From CANLBN01 sp050633525 (GTDB taxonomy: Bacteria > Pseudomonadota > Gammaproteobacteria > Pseudomonadales > Cellvibrionaceae), in the NCBI GenBank assembly GCA_050633525.1, contig JBOEGR010000002.1, positions 1 to 27,463 of the forward strand: a DNA stretch of 27,463 bases, in the 5' to 3' direction. Below the pieces are notes generated by a model, which saw only the letters and a list, made by a program, of their open reading frames with translations, did no database searches and was not told the origin of the DNA. Shown here in pieces: positions 7,354-14,871 of this stretch (the stretch's first letter is position 1; each line of letters begins with the position of its first letter). Both the position numbers and the translations under genes were made by a program.

Positions 7354-8406
7354 TTAAGTATTATTGCAAGGCCCAACGGTTATTCTTCCGTTAAGGGTAG
7401 CCGTCGAGAACTGGCTCACATCCTGATACGTATTCATCGCTTTAGCGATACTGGGCTCCATTTCAGTACGTACTCTTCGAATAATATCCCTAGCACCGTA
7501 TTGAGGATTATAAGCAGACAGTAAGTATTGTTTTGTTTTCATGTCTACATTCAAATCAATGGATTTTTTAGCTAATCTTGCTTTTAATTTTTCAAGGACG
7601 ACATCCAGTATTTTAGGCAGGGTTGCATCATCAAGAGAGTTAAATACCTGTAAATAATCGATCCGATTTATAAATTCAGGATCAAAGTGTTTTTTAATTT
7701 CTTGTGTGACCAGATCGACTCTCTTTTTATTAGAATAAGTTATTTTAAATGCTTTTCTCCAGCCTGACTGATGTCTCTCTTCTACCGCCTGTGTTTTTTT
7801 AGCGCCAAGGTTACTGGTAAAAATAATAATCGAATTAGTAAAGTCGATATTTTTTTTCCCCGCAGCTAGCCTTAAAAAACCTGAATCCATTATATTCAGA
7901 AGAGCACGCTGAACCGCTTTACTGGCTTTCTCAACCTCATCGAACAGAACAACCCCTGGCCTACTATAGCTACCTTGAATTTTATCAATATCGAATAAGG
8001 TATTTTCTTCTTTACTACCTACATAACCGGGCGGAGCACCGGTAATAGAAGCAGAATAATGCTCTTGTGAAAGAGTTCCCATATCTATACGACATAGACC
8101 ATCAGATTGCCCAGTCAAACTAGACGCCAACAATTTAGCTGTTTGCGTTTTGCCCACGCCAGTCGAGCCAGCAAAAAAACAGACCGCTAAAGGGCGAGAC
8201 TTATCCGTAATATCTGCCTTAATGACATGCAGCAAACCACCCAAAGTACTTAATATATGGTCTTGCCCTACAATCGCTTGATGCAAGCGATTGAGCACTG
8301 ACTCTGGCTCAAAGATAAATCGAGACTGTCTCTTGGCCGTTATGGAATTTTTTTCTAGCTGTTCTTTGTTTGATGAAATCACATCGTTAATAAAAGGCAT
8401 AGTCAT
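7354..8406 (-). CDS. amiB: AmiB-like single-module Clp-type AAA+ ATPase
   Basis: 350-residue ATPase resembling the second AAA+ module of ClpA/ClpB but without the N-domain, first module or a ClpP-docking loop that I can see. Features in order: IVGQDHIL near residue 45, Walker A GSTGVGKT (80-87), pore-loop GAPPGYVG (123-130), Walker B VVLFDEVEKA (152-161), sensor-1 TSNLG (197-201), FDPEFINRID containing the arginine finger, and small-domain sensor-2 YGARDIIRRV. All catalytic residues are present, so it is not a decayed Clp gene. Its place directly after amiE (15-base gap) and its size match AmiB of the P. aeruginosa amidase operon, whose job is not firmly known. AmiB was proposed there to work with the AmiS channel, which is missing here. 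Family call firm; the AmiB name rests on context and size. Confidence 0.85.
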   Translation of the reverse strand: MTMPFINDVISSNKEQLEKNSITAKRQSRFIFEPESVLNRLHQAIVGQDHILSTLGGLLHVIKADITDKSRPLAVCFFAGSTGVGKTQTAKLLASSLTGQSDGLCRIDMGTLSQEHYSASITGAPPGYVGSKEENTLFDIDKIQGSYSRPGVVLFDEVEKASKAVQRALLNIMDSGFLRLAAGKKNIDFTNSIIIFTSNLGAKKTQAVEERHQSGWRKAFKITYSNKKRVDLVTQEIKKHFDPEFINRIDYLQVFNSLDDATLPKILDVVLEKLKARLAKKSIDLNVDMKTKQYLLSAYNPQYGARDIIRRVRTEMEPSIAKAMNTYQDVSQFSTATLNGRITVGPCNNT

Positions 8407-8421
8407 ACAAGACCGGTAAAC

Positions 8422-9465
8422 TTAGTCTTGTTCCTTTTCTGCGTCAGGCAAAGGCAAATTGCCTACGGGGCATTCTGCAACGCCTACTGTTTTACGAGTT
8501 AACTCCTCGACATCCTTTTGTGTTTGCTCGGCATCCATCACCCAACTGCGATAAAAATCGAAGGGGCAGGCAGCAAGGCCTTTATCGCCATCGCCAGAGT
8601 TATAAACCCCCGTATAGCCTCGATGTAGTAACTTGAATAAATGGTTTTGAGATTGATCATTTTTACGGGCATCACGAATCTGACTAACGGATAACTGTGC
8701 ATATTGCACACCCATATCCTCTTCGCCACACTCACCTAAGGTACGTCCATCAAAACCGATAATCGCCGAATGACCAAAATAGGAGTAAACGCCATCAAAA
8801 CCAGTTGCATTAGCAACAGCCACATAACTGTTATTGGCCCAAGCCATAGTCTTGGCCATCATTATTTGCTGTTCTTTTGCTGGATACATATAGCCCTGAC
8901 AACGGACAATGAGTTCAGCGCCTTTCATAGCGCAATCACGCCAGATTTCGGGGTAGTTGCCATCATCGCAAATAATTAAACTAATATTTAATCCTTTAGG
9001 CCCCTCGGTGACATAGGTTGAATCACCCGGATACCATCCCTCGATTGGGCACCATGGGATACACTTACGATATTTTTGAACAATCTCGCCATCACTATTA
9101 ATCAGCACAAGGGTATTGTAAGGCGCTTTACTAGGGTGTTCTTCGTGTCGTTCGCCGGTTAAAGAAAATACGCCCCAAGTATTTGCTTCTCGACAAGCTG
9201 CGGAAAAAATCGCTGTTTCATCGCCCGGTATTGTGGCGGCAGTCTCCATCATTTCATCAGAGTCATACATGATGCCCATGGTGCTGTATTCAGGAAAAAT
9301 GACTAAATCCATACCCGGCAAGCCGATCTTCATACCCTTGATCATTTCCGCTATGTTTTTTGCGTTTTCCAAGACTTCTAGCTTACTATGAAGCCTTGGC
9401 ATTTTATAATTCACAACGGCTACACCAACCGTATCATCACTACTCGATATATCACCATGCCTCAT
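8422..9465 (-). CDS. amiE: Aliphatic amidase AmiE
   Basis: Nitrilase-superfamily amidase that converts acetamide, propionamide and similar short amides to the acid plus ammonia in the cytoplasm. The 347 residues align end to end with P. aeruginosa AmiE: MRHGDISSS at the start, VVNYKMPRLH, FPEYS with catalytic Glu59, VQKYRK with Lys134, and ISLIICDDGNYPEIWRD with Cys166; the long YMYPAKEQQIMMAK and FDGVYSYFGHSAIIGFDGRT stretches are nearly unchanged. The triad numbering is the same as in the Pseudomonas enzyme. It follows urtE by 13 bases and precedes amiB by 15, so it is expressed with the importer rather than from its own amide-inducible leader. Start and identity are secure. Confidence 0.98.
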   Translation of the reverse strand: MRHGDISSSDDTVGVAVVNYKMPRLHSKLEVLENAKNIAEMIKGMKIGLPGMDLVIFPEYSTMGIMYDSDEMMETAATIPGDETAIFSAACREANTWGVFSLTGERHEEHPSKAPYNTLVLINSDGEIVQKYRKCIPWCPIEGWYPGDSTYVTEGPKGLNISLIICDDGNYPEIWRDCAMKGAELIVRCQGYMYPAKEQQIMMAKTMAWANNSYVAVANATGFDGVYSYFGHSAIIGFDGRTLGECGEEDMGVQYAQLSVSQIRDARKNDQSQNHLFKLLHRGYTGVYNSGDGDKGLAACPFDFYRSWVMDAEQTQKDVEELTRKTVGVAECPVGNLPLPDAEKEQD

Positions 9466-9478
9466 AACTCACACCCTA

Positions 9479-10168
9479 TTAAACTGATAAATACGATTTG
9501 ATCTTATCTGTATTTACATTTTCTTTGGTATCTTCGTGAATAAACGTACCCTTATCAATTACAATTATGCGGTCAGCAACGGCCATGGTGAAACTTAAAA
9601 CTTGCTCTGATACGATAATCGTAATATCACGCATTTTTTTAATTTCATTCAACACATTGGCTATATCTTTAATAATCGATGGCTGAATACCTTCGGTTGG
9701 CTCATCTAACAGCAAAACTTTTGGATTGGTTACCAATGCTCTGGCAATAGCAAGTTGTTGTTGTTGCCCTCCTGATAAATTTCCCCCTTTTCGGTGACGC
9801 ATATCACGCAAGACAGGAAAAAGGTCATATATTTCATTTGGAATTTTCTTTAATTTTGATACTTCCATACCTGTTTCAATATTTTCTTGAACCGTCAAGG
9901 TAGGAAAAATCATTCGTCCTTGAGGAACATAAGCAATACCATTTTCAACACGCTGATAGCTCTCTTTGTTAGTTACATCAACGCCATCAACGCCAATCTC
10001 TCCCTCTGATGAAGGCAAAACACCAATAAGCGATTTAAACAAGGTCGTCTTACCCATTCCGTTGCGCCCCATAATGGCTAAGGTCTCATTCTTGGGAACA
10101 CTAAAATCTAAACCGTGAATCACTTCACTCTGCCCATAACACACTTTCAAATTAGATACATTCAACAT
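9479..10168 (-). CDS. urtE: ABC importer ATPase, UrtE-like
   Basis: One of the two ATP-hydrolysing subunits of a branched-chain-amino-acid/urea-type ABC importer, on the cytoplasmic face of the inner membrane. The 229 residues show Walker A GRNGMGKT (34-41), a Q-loop in YVPQGRMIFPTLTV, signature LSGGQQQQLAIARAL, Walker B VLLLDEPTEGIQP and an H-loop replaced by SEQ (IIVSEQVLSF), as in UrtE/LivF proteins, where Gln stands in the His position. It is 36 bases after urtD with a GAGG ribosome site. The urt name follows from gene order A-B-C-D-E and similarity. The real cargo here may be short amides rather than urea. Confidence 0.93.
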   Translation of the reverse strand: MLNVSNLKVCYGQSEVIHGLDFSVPKNETLAIMGRNGMGKTTLFKSLIGVLPSSEGEIGVDGVDVTNKESYQRVENGIAYVPQGRMIFPTLTVQENIETGMEVSKLKKIPNEIYDLFPVLRDMRHRKGGNLSGGQQQQLAIARALVTNPKVLLLDEPTEGIQPSIIKDIANVLNEIKKMRDITIIVSEQVLSFTMAVADRIIVIDKGTFIHEDTKENVNTDKIKSYLSV

Positions 10169-10204
10169 AAAAAAACCTCAAAAGAGTTAATGCTTGTTGT
10201 GCCG

Positions 10205-10954
10205 CTAGTGCCCCAAATACACTTCGATAACGTTTGGGTCATTCTGGACATCATTCATCTTACCCGCTGCTAAAATCTTACCTTGATGCAGTACGGTTAC
10301 CTTGTCTGCTATACGCTCAACGAATTCCATATCATGCTCAATTACAAGAACTGAACGCCCTTTACTTATTTTGTTAAGTAAGTCAGCGGTTTGTTCACGC
10401 TCTTTTACACTCATACCGGCAACGGGTTCATCCAACATTAGTAATTGAGGCTCTTGTATTAACAGCATCCCTATTTCTAACCATTGTTTTTGACCGTGAC
10501 TTAAAAGACCGGCTTCCGTATCCAATTGGCCTTTTAGCATAATTTGCTCAGCAACTTCGTGTATTTTATTGACTACTTTTTCTGTACGTTTAAAAGTCAA
10601 TGAACCAAATACGCCACGCCCATAAGGGTAAGACACTTCTAAATTTTCAAGTACACTTAAATTTTCATAAATGGAAGGGGTTTGAAATTTTCTACCGACA
10701 CCTTCTCTTACAATTTCATGCTCAGATAATTTTGTCAGTTCTTTGTTGAGGAACTTAATACTGCCAGAAGTCGACTTTGTCTTTCCGCAGATCAAATCCA
10801 GCACAGTTGTTTTACCTGCTCCATTGGGGCCAATTACAACGTGCAATTCATTTTTATCCACATACAGATTTAAGTTATCTACTGCTTTAAAACCATCAAA
10901 AGAAACTGTTAGATCTTCTACCGCCAAAGTGAAATCGGTATTTGTATCAATCAT
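10205..10954 (-). CDS. urtD: ABC importer ATPase, UrtD-like
   Basis: Second ATPase of the importer. 249 residues: Walker A GPNGAGKT (42-49), the FQTPSIYENLSVLENLE region around the Q-loop, the UrtD-style signature LLSHGQKQWLEIGMLL (SHGQ in place of SGGQ), Walker B LLMLDEPVAGM and H-loop VIEHDMEFV. The LSHGQKQWLEI signature and VGRKFQTP are typical of urea-type transporters rather than LivG as I remember them. Its ATG overlaps the urtC stop by four bases (ATGA), implying translational coupling, and AGGAG lies eight bases upstream. ATP hydrolysis here drives substrate entry through UrtB/UrtC. Confidence 0.94.
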   Translation of the reverse strand: MIDTNTDFTLAVEDLTVSFDGFKAVDNLNLYVDKNELHVVIGPNGAGKTTVLDLICGKTKSTSGSIKFLNKELTKLSEHEIVREGVGRKFQTPSIYENLSVLENLEVSYPYGRGVFGSLTFKRTEKVVNKIHEVAEQIMLKGQLDTEAGLLSHGQKQWLEIGMLLIQEPQLLMLDEPVAGMSVKEREQTADLLNKISKGRSVLVIEHDMEFVERIADKVTVLHQGKILAAGKMNDVQNDPNVIEVYLGH

Positions 10955-12102
10955 TTCACTTCTCCTGCTTTTTGCTGTAACGACGAAGGCACTAATTTAT
11001 TAGCTAAGTCTTTTATAAAGGTCAGCTTGTTGGTCACATGATGACCATAGTCTTGCCATAAGCCTGCCAAACCATTAGGAAAAAACATGACAACGGCTAT
11101 AAATAGGCCACCCATTAAGAACAGCCAGATTTCTGGAAAAGATTCGGAGAAAGCAGTTTTACCAAAATTGATTAATAGCGTTCCGTATACGGCACCAATC
11201 AAGGACATACGTCCGCCAACAGCTGCAAAGATAACCATTTCAATAGAAGGAACAATGCCTACGAAAGAGGGAGACATAAAGCCCACTTGTAATGTGAACA
11301 TCGCACCACCAATAGCCGATATCACTGCCGCAAAACAAAAGATAAATATTTTGAAGTTGGCTACGTCATAACCAGAAAATCGAACTCGATCTTCTTTATC
11401 GCGTATAGCCAGTAATAAACTACCGAATTTACTGGTCAGTATGTATCTCGAGATAATAATTACGCCCAACAGTAAAAAGCAGTTAATGTAGTAAAAGATA
11501 TTTTTAGCGTTATCGGAGGTAATATCCCATCCATTTAATGTACGCAAATCGGTAATACCATTAATACCACCAGTAAAACCTTGCTGCCCCACAATCAGTA
11601 CCGTTAATATCACGGCGATAACCTGAGTAATAATCGCGAAGTAAACACCGCCCACTCGACGCTTAAACATGGCTGCACCAATCAGGTAAGCAAATAAAGC
11701 AGGAACGACCAAAATAGCGATAAGTGTAAAGGTAAAACTATTAAACGGTTCCCAAAACCACGGCAAAGCCGTTATCTGATTCCAATCCATAAAATCAGGA
11801 ATCCCCGGGGTCGATTGAATGGAGGTATTTTCTGGGGAGGATGCTTCTAGTTTTAAAAACATTGCCATGGCATATCCGCCTAGGCCAAAGAAAATACCCT
11901 GCCCTAAACTCAAGGTGCCGCCATAGCCCCACAACAACACTAAACTAACTGCGGCAAAGGCATAGGTTAAATATTTACCCACTAGGTTTAATCGAAAGGA
12001 ATCAAGAAATAAGGGAAAGATAACTAATATCAATGCCGCCAGTATAATGAAACCCGTTAGGCCATTTTTTCCGCCCATCAGTTTTTGATATAAAAATGTC
12101 AT
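10951..12102 (-). CDS. urtC: ABC importer permease, UrtC-like
   Basis: Inner-membrane permease subunit of the importer, LivM/UrtC class. The 383 residues contain about ten hydrophobic segments, with LLWGYGGTLSLGQGIFFGLGGYAMAMF near residues 50-75 (a family signature), VAVILTVLIVGQQGFTGGINGITDL, and LLAIRDKEDRVRFSGYD, the cytoplasmic loop that docks on the ATPases. A further match is EMVIFAAVGGRMSLIGAVYG. I start at ATG 12102, which has GGAG six bases upstream (12109-12112). A TTG at 12132 would add ten residues without a ribosome site. It follows urtB after about 65 bases and overlaps urtD by four. Confidence 0.93.
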   Translation of the reverse strand: MTFLYQKLMGGKNGLTGFIILAALILVIFPLFLDSFRLNLVGKYLTYAFAAVSLVLLWGYGGTLSLGQGIFFGLGGYAMAMFLKLEASSPENTSIQSTPGIPDFMDWNQITALPWFWEPFNSFTFTLIAILVVPALFAYLIGAAMFKRRVGGVYFAIITQVIAVILTVLIVGQQGFTGGINGITDLRTLNGWDITSDNAKNIFYYINCFLLLGVIIISRYILTSKFGSLLLAIRDKEDRVRFSGYDVANFKIFIFCFAAVISAIGGAMFTLQVGFMSPSFVGIVPSIEMVIFAAVGGRMSLIGAVYGTLLINFGKTAFSESFPEIWLFLMGGLFIAVVMFFPNGLAGLWQDYGHHVTNKLTFIKDLANKLVPSSLQQKAGEVK

Positions 12103-12167
12103 TCTCATCTCCAAATTTTTAAAAGACTGCAAGCACCACTAGCGCGATAAAAAGCGCAACAAAACTG

Positions 12168-13091
12168 TTAGCGACGCACTTTACTGGCAAACAAACCTTC
12201 TGGCTTAAACATTAGAATGATTACAAGGGCTAACAAGGTATAGACTTTTGCCATCGACCCGCTGATAAAGAATTCTAAAATAGATTGAGCTTGAGCTATT
12301 GAGAAAGCAGATGCGATGGTTCCAAACAAGCTCGCTGCGCCACCAAAAACAACAACCATAAAGGTATCAACAATATAGAGTGTTCCTGTTGTTGGGCCAG
12401 TTGAGGCTATAGTAGTAAATGCTGCACCCGCAATACCGGCAATTCCACAGCCTAAAGCAAAGGTAAGCCGGTCTACTTTTTTAGTATTGATACCGACTGC
12501 GCCACTCATTAAACGATTCTGAGTTGTCGCTCTAACTTGCAAGCCCCAGCTTGATTTAAATAAGAGAAAAAACACTCCAAGTGTGACCACCGCAGTTAAA
12601 ACCAATACAAACATGCCGTTGAGAGGGATATCAATTGTGTCCGTTGGCTGATAAGAGCCCAACAACCATTCTGGCAGTGTTGGACTGACTTCTCGCGCAC
12701 CAAAAATAGAGCGAAATGATTGCTGCATAATTAAACTTAAACCCCATGTCGCCAACAATGTATCCAGAGGTCTTTTATAGAGGTGCCGTATCAACGCAAA
12801 CTCTGCCAAATAACCGAGAGCACCTGCGACAAAAAATGCCACCACAATGGCAAACACAAAGTAGTAGGGCATTAAACTAGGAAAATATTGTTCGGTTAAT
12901 GTAGCTAACAAATAGGTTGTATAGGCTCCCGCTGCCATAAACTCACCATGGGCCATATTGATCACACCCATTTGGCCAAAGATAATGGCTAGACCTAAAG
13001 CCATGAGTAACAAAACACTAAACAAACTGATACCGGCAAAACCTTGCATCGCGAAGATAGAACCTAACTCGCTATATGTATAACCGCCCAT
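12168..13091 (-). CDS. urtB: ABC importer permease, UrtB-like
   Basis: Partner permease of UrtC (LivH/UrtB class). 307 residues, about eight membrane helices. Signature stretches are LALGLAIIFGQMGVINMAHGEFMAAGAYTTYLL in two adjacent blocks, RPLDTLLATWGLSLIMQQ, QVRATTQNRLMSGAVGI (EAA-like docking loop) and VVFGGAASLFGTI. The first periplasmic extension seen in some long UrtB proteins is absent, so this is the short form. GAGGAA six bases before ATG 13091 fixes the start. A hairpin with a T-run lies between urtA and this gene, which fits lower expression of the permeases than of the binding protein. Confidence 0.94.
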   Translation of the reverse strand: MGGYTYSELGSIFAMQGFAGISLFSVLLLMALGLAIIFGQMGVINMAHGEFMAAGAYTTYLLATLTEQYFPSLMPYYFVFAIVVAFFVAGALGYLAEFALIRHLYKRPLDTLLATWGLSLIMQQSFRSIFGAREVSPTLPEWLLGSYQPTDTIDIPLNGMFVLVLTAVVTLGVFFLLFKSSWGLQVRATTQNRLMSGAVGINTKKVDRLTFALGCGIAGIAGAAFTTIASTGPTTGTLYIVDTFMVVVFGGAASLFGTIASAFSIAQAQSILEFFISGSMAKVYTLLALVIILMFKPEGLFASKVRR

Positions 13092-13205
13092 ATTAAATTC
13101 CTCGCTGCTGTTTTTAACTTCTTATTACTTCGAATTTTTATTTCAAATAAGGTAAACATTAAATAATAATTAAGAATATTTTAAATAATGATATTGAGAA
13201 TAATT

Positions 13206-13232
13206 AAAGCAAACATCCCTGTTTGCTTTTTT
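13206..13232. terminator. Hairpin between urtA and urtB (attenuating or partial terminator)
   Basis: AAAGCAAAC (13206-13214) and GTTTGCTTT (13221-13229) form a nine-pair stem with a six-base loop, followed on the plus strand by a T-run to 13232. On the minus strand, the direction of the operon, the stem is followed by the weaker tract TTTAATTATT. It starts just past the urtA stop. Such hairpins after a binding-protein gene commonly lower read-through or protect the upstream mRNA. Confidence 0.6.
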
Positions 13233-13239
13233 GTAAGGC

Positions 13240-14514
13240 TTATTGATAGCCTTTTGGGAATGGGTCTGGCTCAATAAGGTCTGACTCGAATACAACAGTA
13301 GCCTGTCCGTCTTTATTCCATTTACCTACGCGAGCCTTACTCCACAGATGATGGTTTTTATGAAGCTTGACATAGCCCTCTGGCGCAGTAGTCAACTCAA
13401 TCTCTTCTGTTCGAGACGCTTCTACCACTTTATCGATATCAAATGAACCGGCCTTCTCTACTGCAGCCTTCCATAACCAAGGCCCTAAATAAGCAGCTTG
13501 TGTTACGTCACCAATCACACTATCGTCACCCCACATTTCTTTAAACGCAGCAACAAATTTTTTGTTGTTTTCTTTATCGAGACTCTGGAAGTACTTCATG
13601 ATTGAATAGAACCCTTCTAAGTTTTCACCACCAATACCTAAGACTTCGTCTTCAGTCACAGAAATAGTTAATAGCGTTTGCTTATCAGCAGTGATGCCTG
13701 CGGCTTTTAATTGCTTAAACCACGCAACGTTACTACCGCCTACAACAGCAGCGTAAATAACATCAGGTTTTCTTAAACGGATTTTATTAATAACCGAGCC
13801 AAACTGTGTATTACCAAGTGGTTTATATTCTTCACCAACAACCTTCCCACCCAACACATTTTCAATATGCTTACGTGCAATCTTCATTGAGGTTCTAGGC
13901 CAAATATAATCTGAACCGATTAAATAAAACGTTTTAGCGCCTTTTTCTTTTGCTACCCAATCTAGCCCCGCAAGAATTTGCTGTGTTGCTTCCTGCCCGG
14001 TATAGATTACATTTTTAGACTGCTCCAGCCCTTCATAAAATGTCGGGTAGTACAACATACCATTTTCTTTTTCAAAAACAGGCAATACCGCTTTACGTGA
14101 TGCAGAAGTCCACGCACCAAACACCGCCGCCACTTTATCTTTCACTAGCAGTTTTTTTGCTTTCTCTGCAAAAGTAGGCCAATCACTTGCGCCATCCTCC
14201 TGAATAATTTTTATTTGCCTTCCGAGGATACCTCCAGATTCATTAATCTGTTTTATCGCTAATTTTTCTGCTTCTTGCGCACCCGTTTCACTAATCGCCA
14301 TGGTACCAGTGAGCGAATGAAGAATGCCTACAGTCACCTCCTTATCCGTTACGGCAAGGCCGGTGGTATTGGCTTGTGCGATTGCAAAACTACCATAACC
14401 AGTAATCGCAATAGATGATGCGATTAACGCTGTCATTTTCGTTATTTGTTTTCGGCAAGCTGAAAGAGAAAAATGTTTTTTCTCTAAAGAGCACCCCATA
14501 ATCTTCTGTTTCAT
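13240..14514 (-). CDS. urtA: Periplasmic amide/urea-binding protein, UrtA-like
   Basis: Solute-binding protein of the importer (periplasmic binding fold type I, related to UrtA, FmdD and AmiC). The 424 residues begin with a long signal: a basic region to about residue 27, a hydrophobic stretch MTALIASSIAITGYGSFAIA, and cleavage near AIAQA. The mature part has VTVGILHSLTGTMAISETG, the usual ligand-site loop, AAVFGAWTSASRKAVLPV, LYYPTFYEGLEQSKNVIYTG and FYLIGSDYIWPRTS. Later blocks are SVTEDEV and NHHLWSKARVGKW; these are UrtA-type motifs. I prefer ATG 14514 (GGGG upstream) over the TTG at 14520. It is first in the nine-gene operon, with a hairpin in its leader. Whether the cargo is urea or a short amide cannot be told, but amidases rather than urease follow. 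Confidence 0.92.
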   Translation of the reverse strand: MKQKIMGCSLEKKHFSLSACRKQITKMTALIASSIAITGYGSFAIAQANTTGLAVTDKEVTVGILHSLTGTMAISETGAQEAEKLAIKQINESGGILGRQIKIIQEDGASDWPTFAEKAKKLLVKDKVAAVFGAWTSASRKAVLPVFEKENGMLYYPTFYEGLEQSKNVIYTGQEATQQILAGLDWVAKEKGAKTFYLIGSDYIWPRTSMKIARKHIENVLGGKVVGEEYKPLGNTQFGSVINKIRLRKPDVIYAAVVGGSNVAWFKQLKAAGITADKQTLLTISVTEDEVLGIGGENLEGFYSIMKYFQSLDKENNKKFVAAFKEMWGDDSVIGDVTQAAYLGPWLWKAAVEKAGSFDIDKVVEASRTEEIELTTAPEGYVKLHKNHHLWSKARVGKWNKDGQATVVFESDLIEPDPFPKGYQ

Positions 14515-14533
14515 AATCAAGCCCCATTTGTTT

Positions 14534-14550
14534 TACCCGAATGACGGGTA
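14534..14550 (-). promoter_or_regulatory. Hairpin in the urtA leader
   Basis: TACCCG and CGGGTA form a perfect six-pair stem with a five-base loop, about 20 bases before the urtA ATG and just ahead of the GGGG ribosome site at 14522-14525. In the mRNA it would be followed by AAAACAAA, so it does not look like a terminator. It could stabilise the transcript or influence initiation. Confidence 0.4.
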
Positions 14551-14612
14551 GTAAATTAATTAAGCAAGGCAATTATTGAGAATTAAGATAAAGATAGATA
14601 TGAGCGTATGTG

Positions 14613-14641
14613 ATTATAAAAGTACGCGTTATTGCGTATAA
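14613..14641 (-). promoter_or_regulatory. Candidate activator-dependent promoter for urtA with a TACGC-N6-GCGTA dyad
   Basis: On the minus strand a perfect -10 box TATAAT (14618 to 14613) is preceded by no recognisable -35 box (TTATAC where it should be). Instead a perfect dyad, TACGC at 14623-14627 and GCGTA at 14634-14638, covers the spacer and -35 region. A further GCGTA lies at 14604-14608 and TACGT at 14781-14785. This layout suits a LuxR-type activator bound over the -35. Predicted start of transcription is about 14606. Confidence 0.4.
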
Positions 14642-14785
14642 CTTAAGATTTAGTCGAAATAGATCATGATGAATAAAGCTAGACTAGGAAATAGAGAACA
14701 CGCCTGAATAGATATAAAAAATATTGAATATAGAAAAACCTTAATACATACAAGCAGTTATTTATTGAGTTTTAAAGACATACGT

Positions 14786-14799
14786 AATATTACCCATGC
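14786..14799 (-). promoter_or_regulatory. Shared 12-mer ATGGGTAATATT in the divergent control region
   Basis: Identical on the same strand to the 12-mer upstream of fmdA at 7325-7336. It sits about 60 bases upstream of the -24 element of the sigma-54-like promoter, where enhancer sites usually lie, and about 280 bases upstream of urtA. TACGT directly adjoins it (14781-14785). It may serve either direction. Confidence 0.35.
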
Positions 14800-14855
14800 C
14801 TTCATATCAATAATAATGTTACTTTGACAAGCTAAGTAAGATATTAAGTGATCTA

Positions 14856-14871
14856 TGGCACAAGAAATGCT
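14856..14871 (+). promoter_or_regulatory. Candidate sigma-54 (RpoN) promoter for the permease-kinase gene
   Basis: TGGCACAAGAAATGCT matches the consensus TGGCACGNNNNTTGCW at all but two positions, with the invariant GG (14857-14858) and GC (14869-14870) exactly 12 bases apart. Transcription would start near 14882, leaving a leader of about 178 bases before the ATG at 15060. Sigma-54 control fits a gene for nitrogen-source sensing. Confidence 0.6.

Noticed and set aside
7354..8406. Truncated clpB pseudogene
   Set aside because: A clean start, intact Walker A and B, sensors, pore loop and small domain, plus a place directly after amiE, point to a complete AmiB-type protein.
9479..14514. Branched-chain amino acid (Liv) importer
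   Set aside because: The A-B-C-D-E order, the SHGQ signature of the UrtD-like ATPase and the binding-protein motifs fit the urea/amide type, and the operon continues into amidases.
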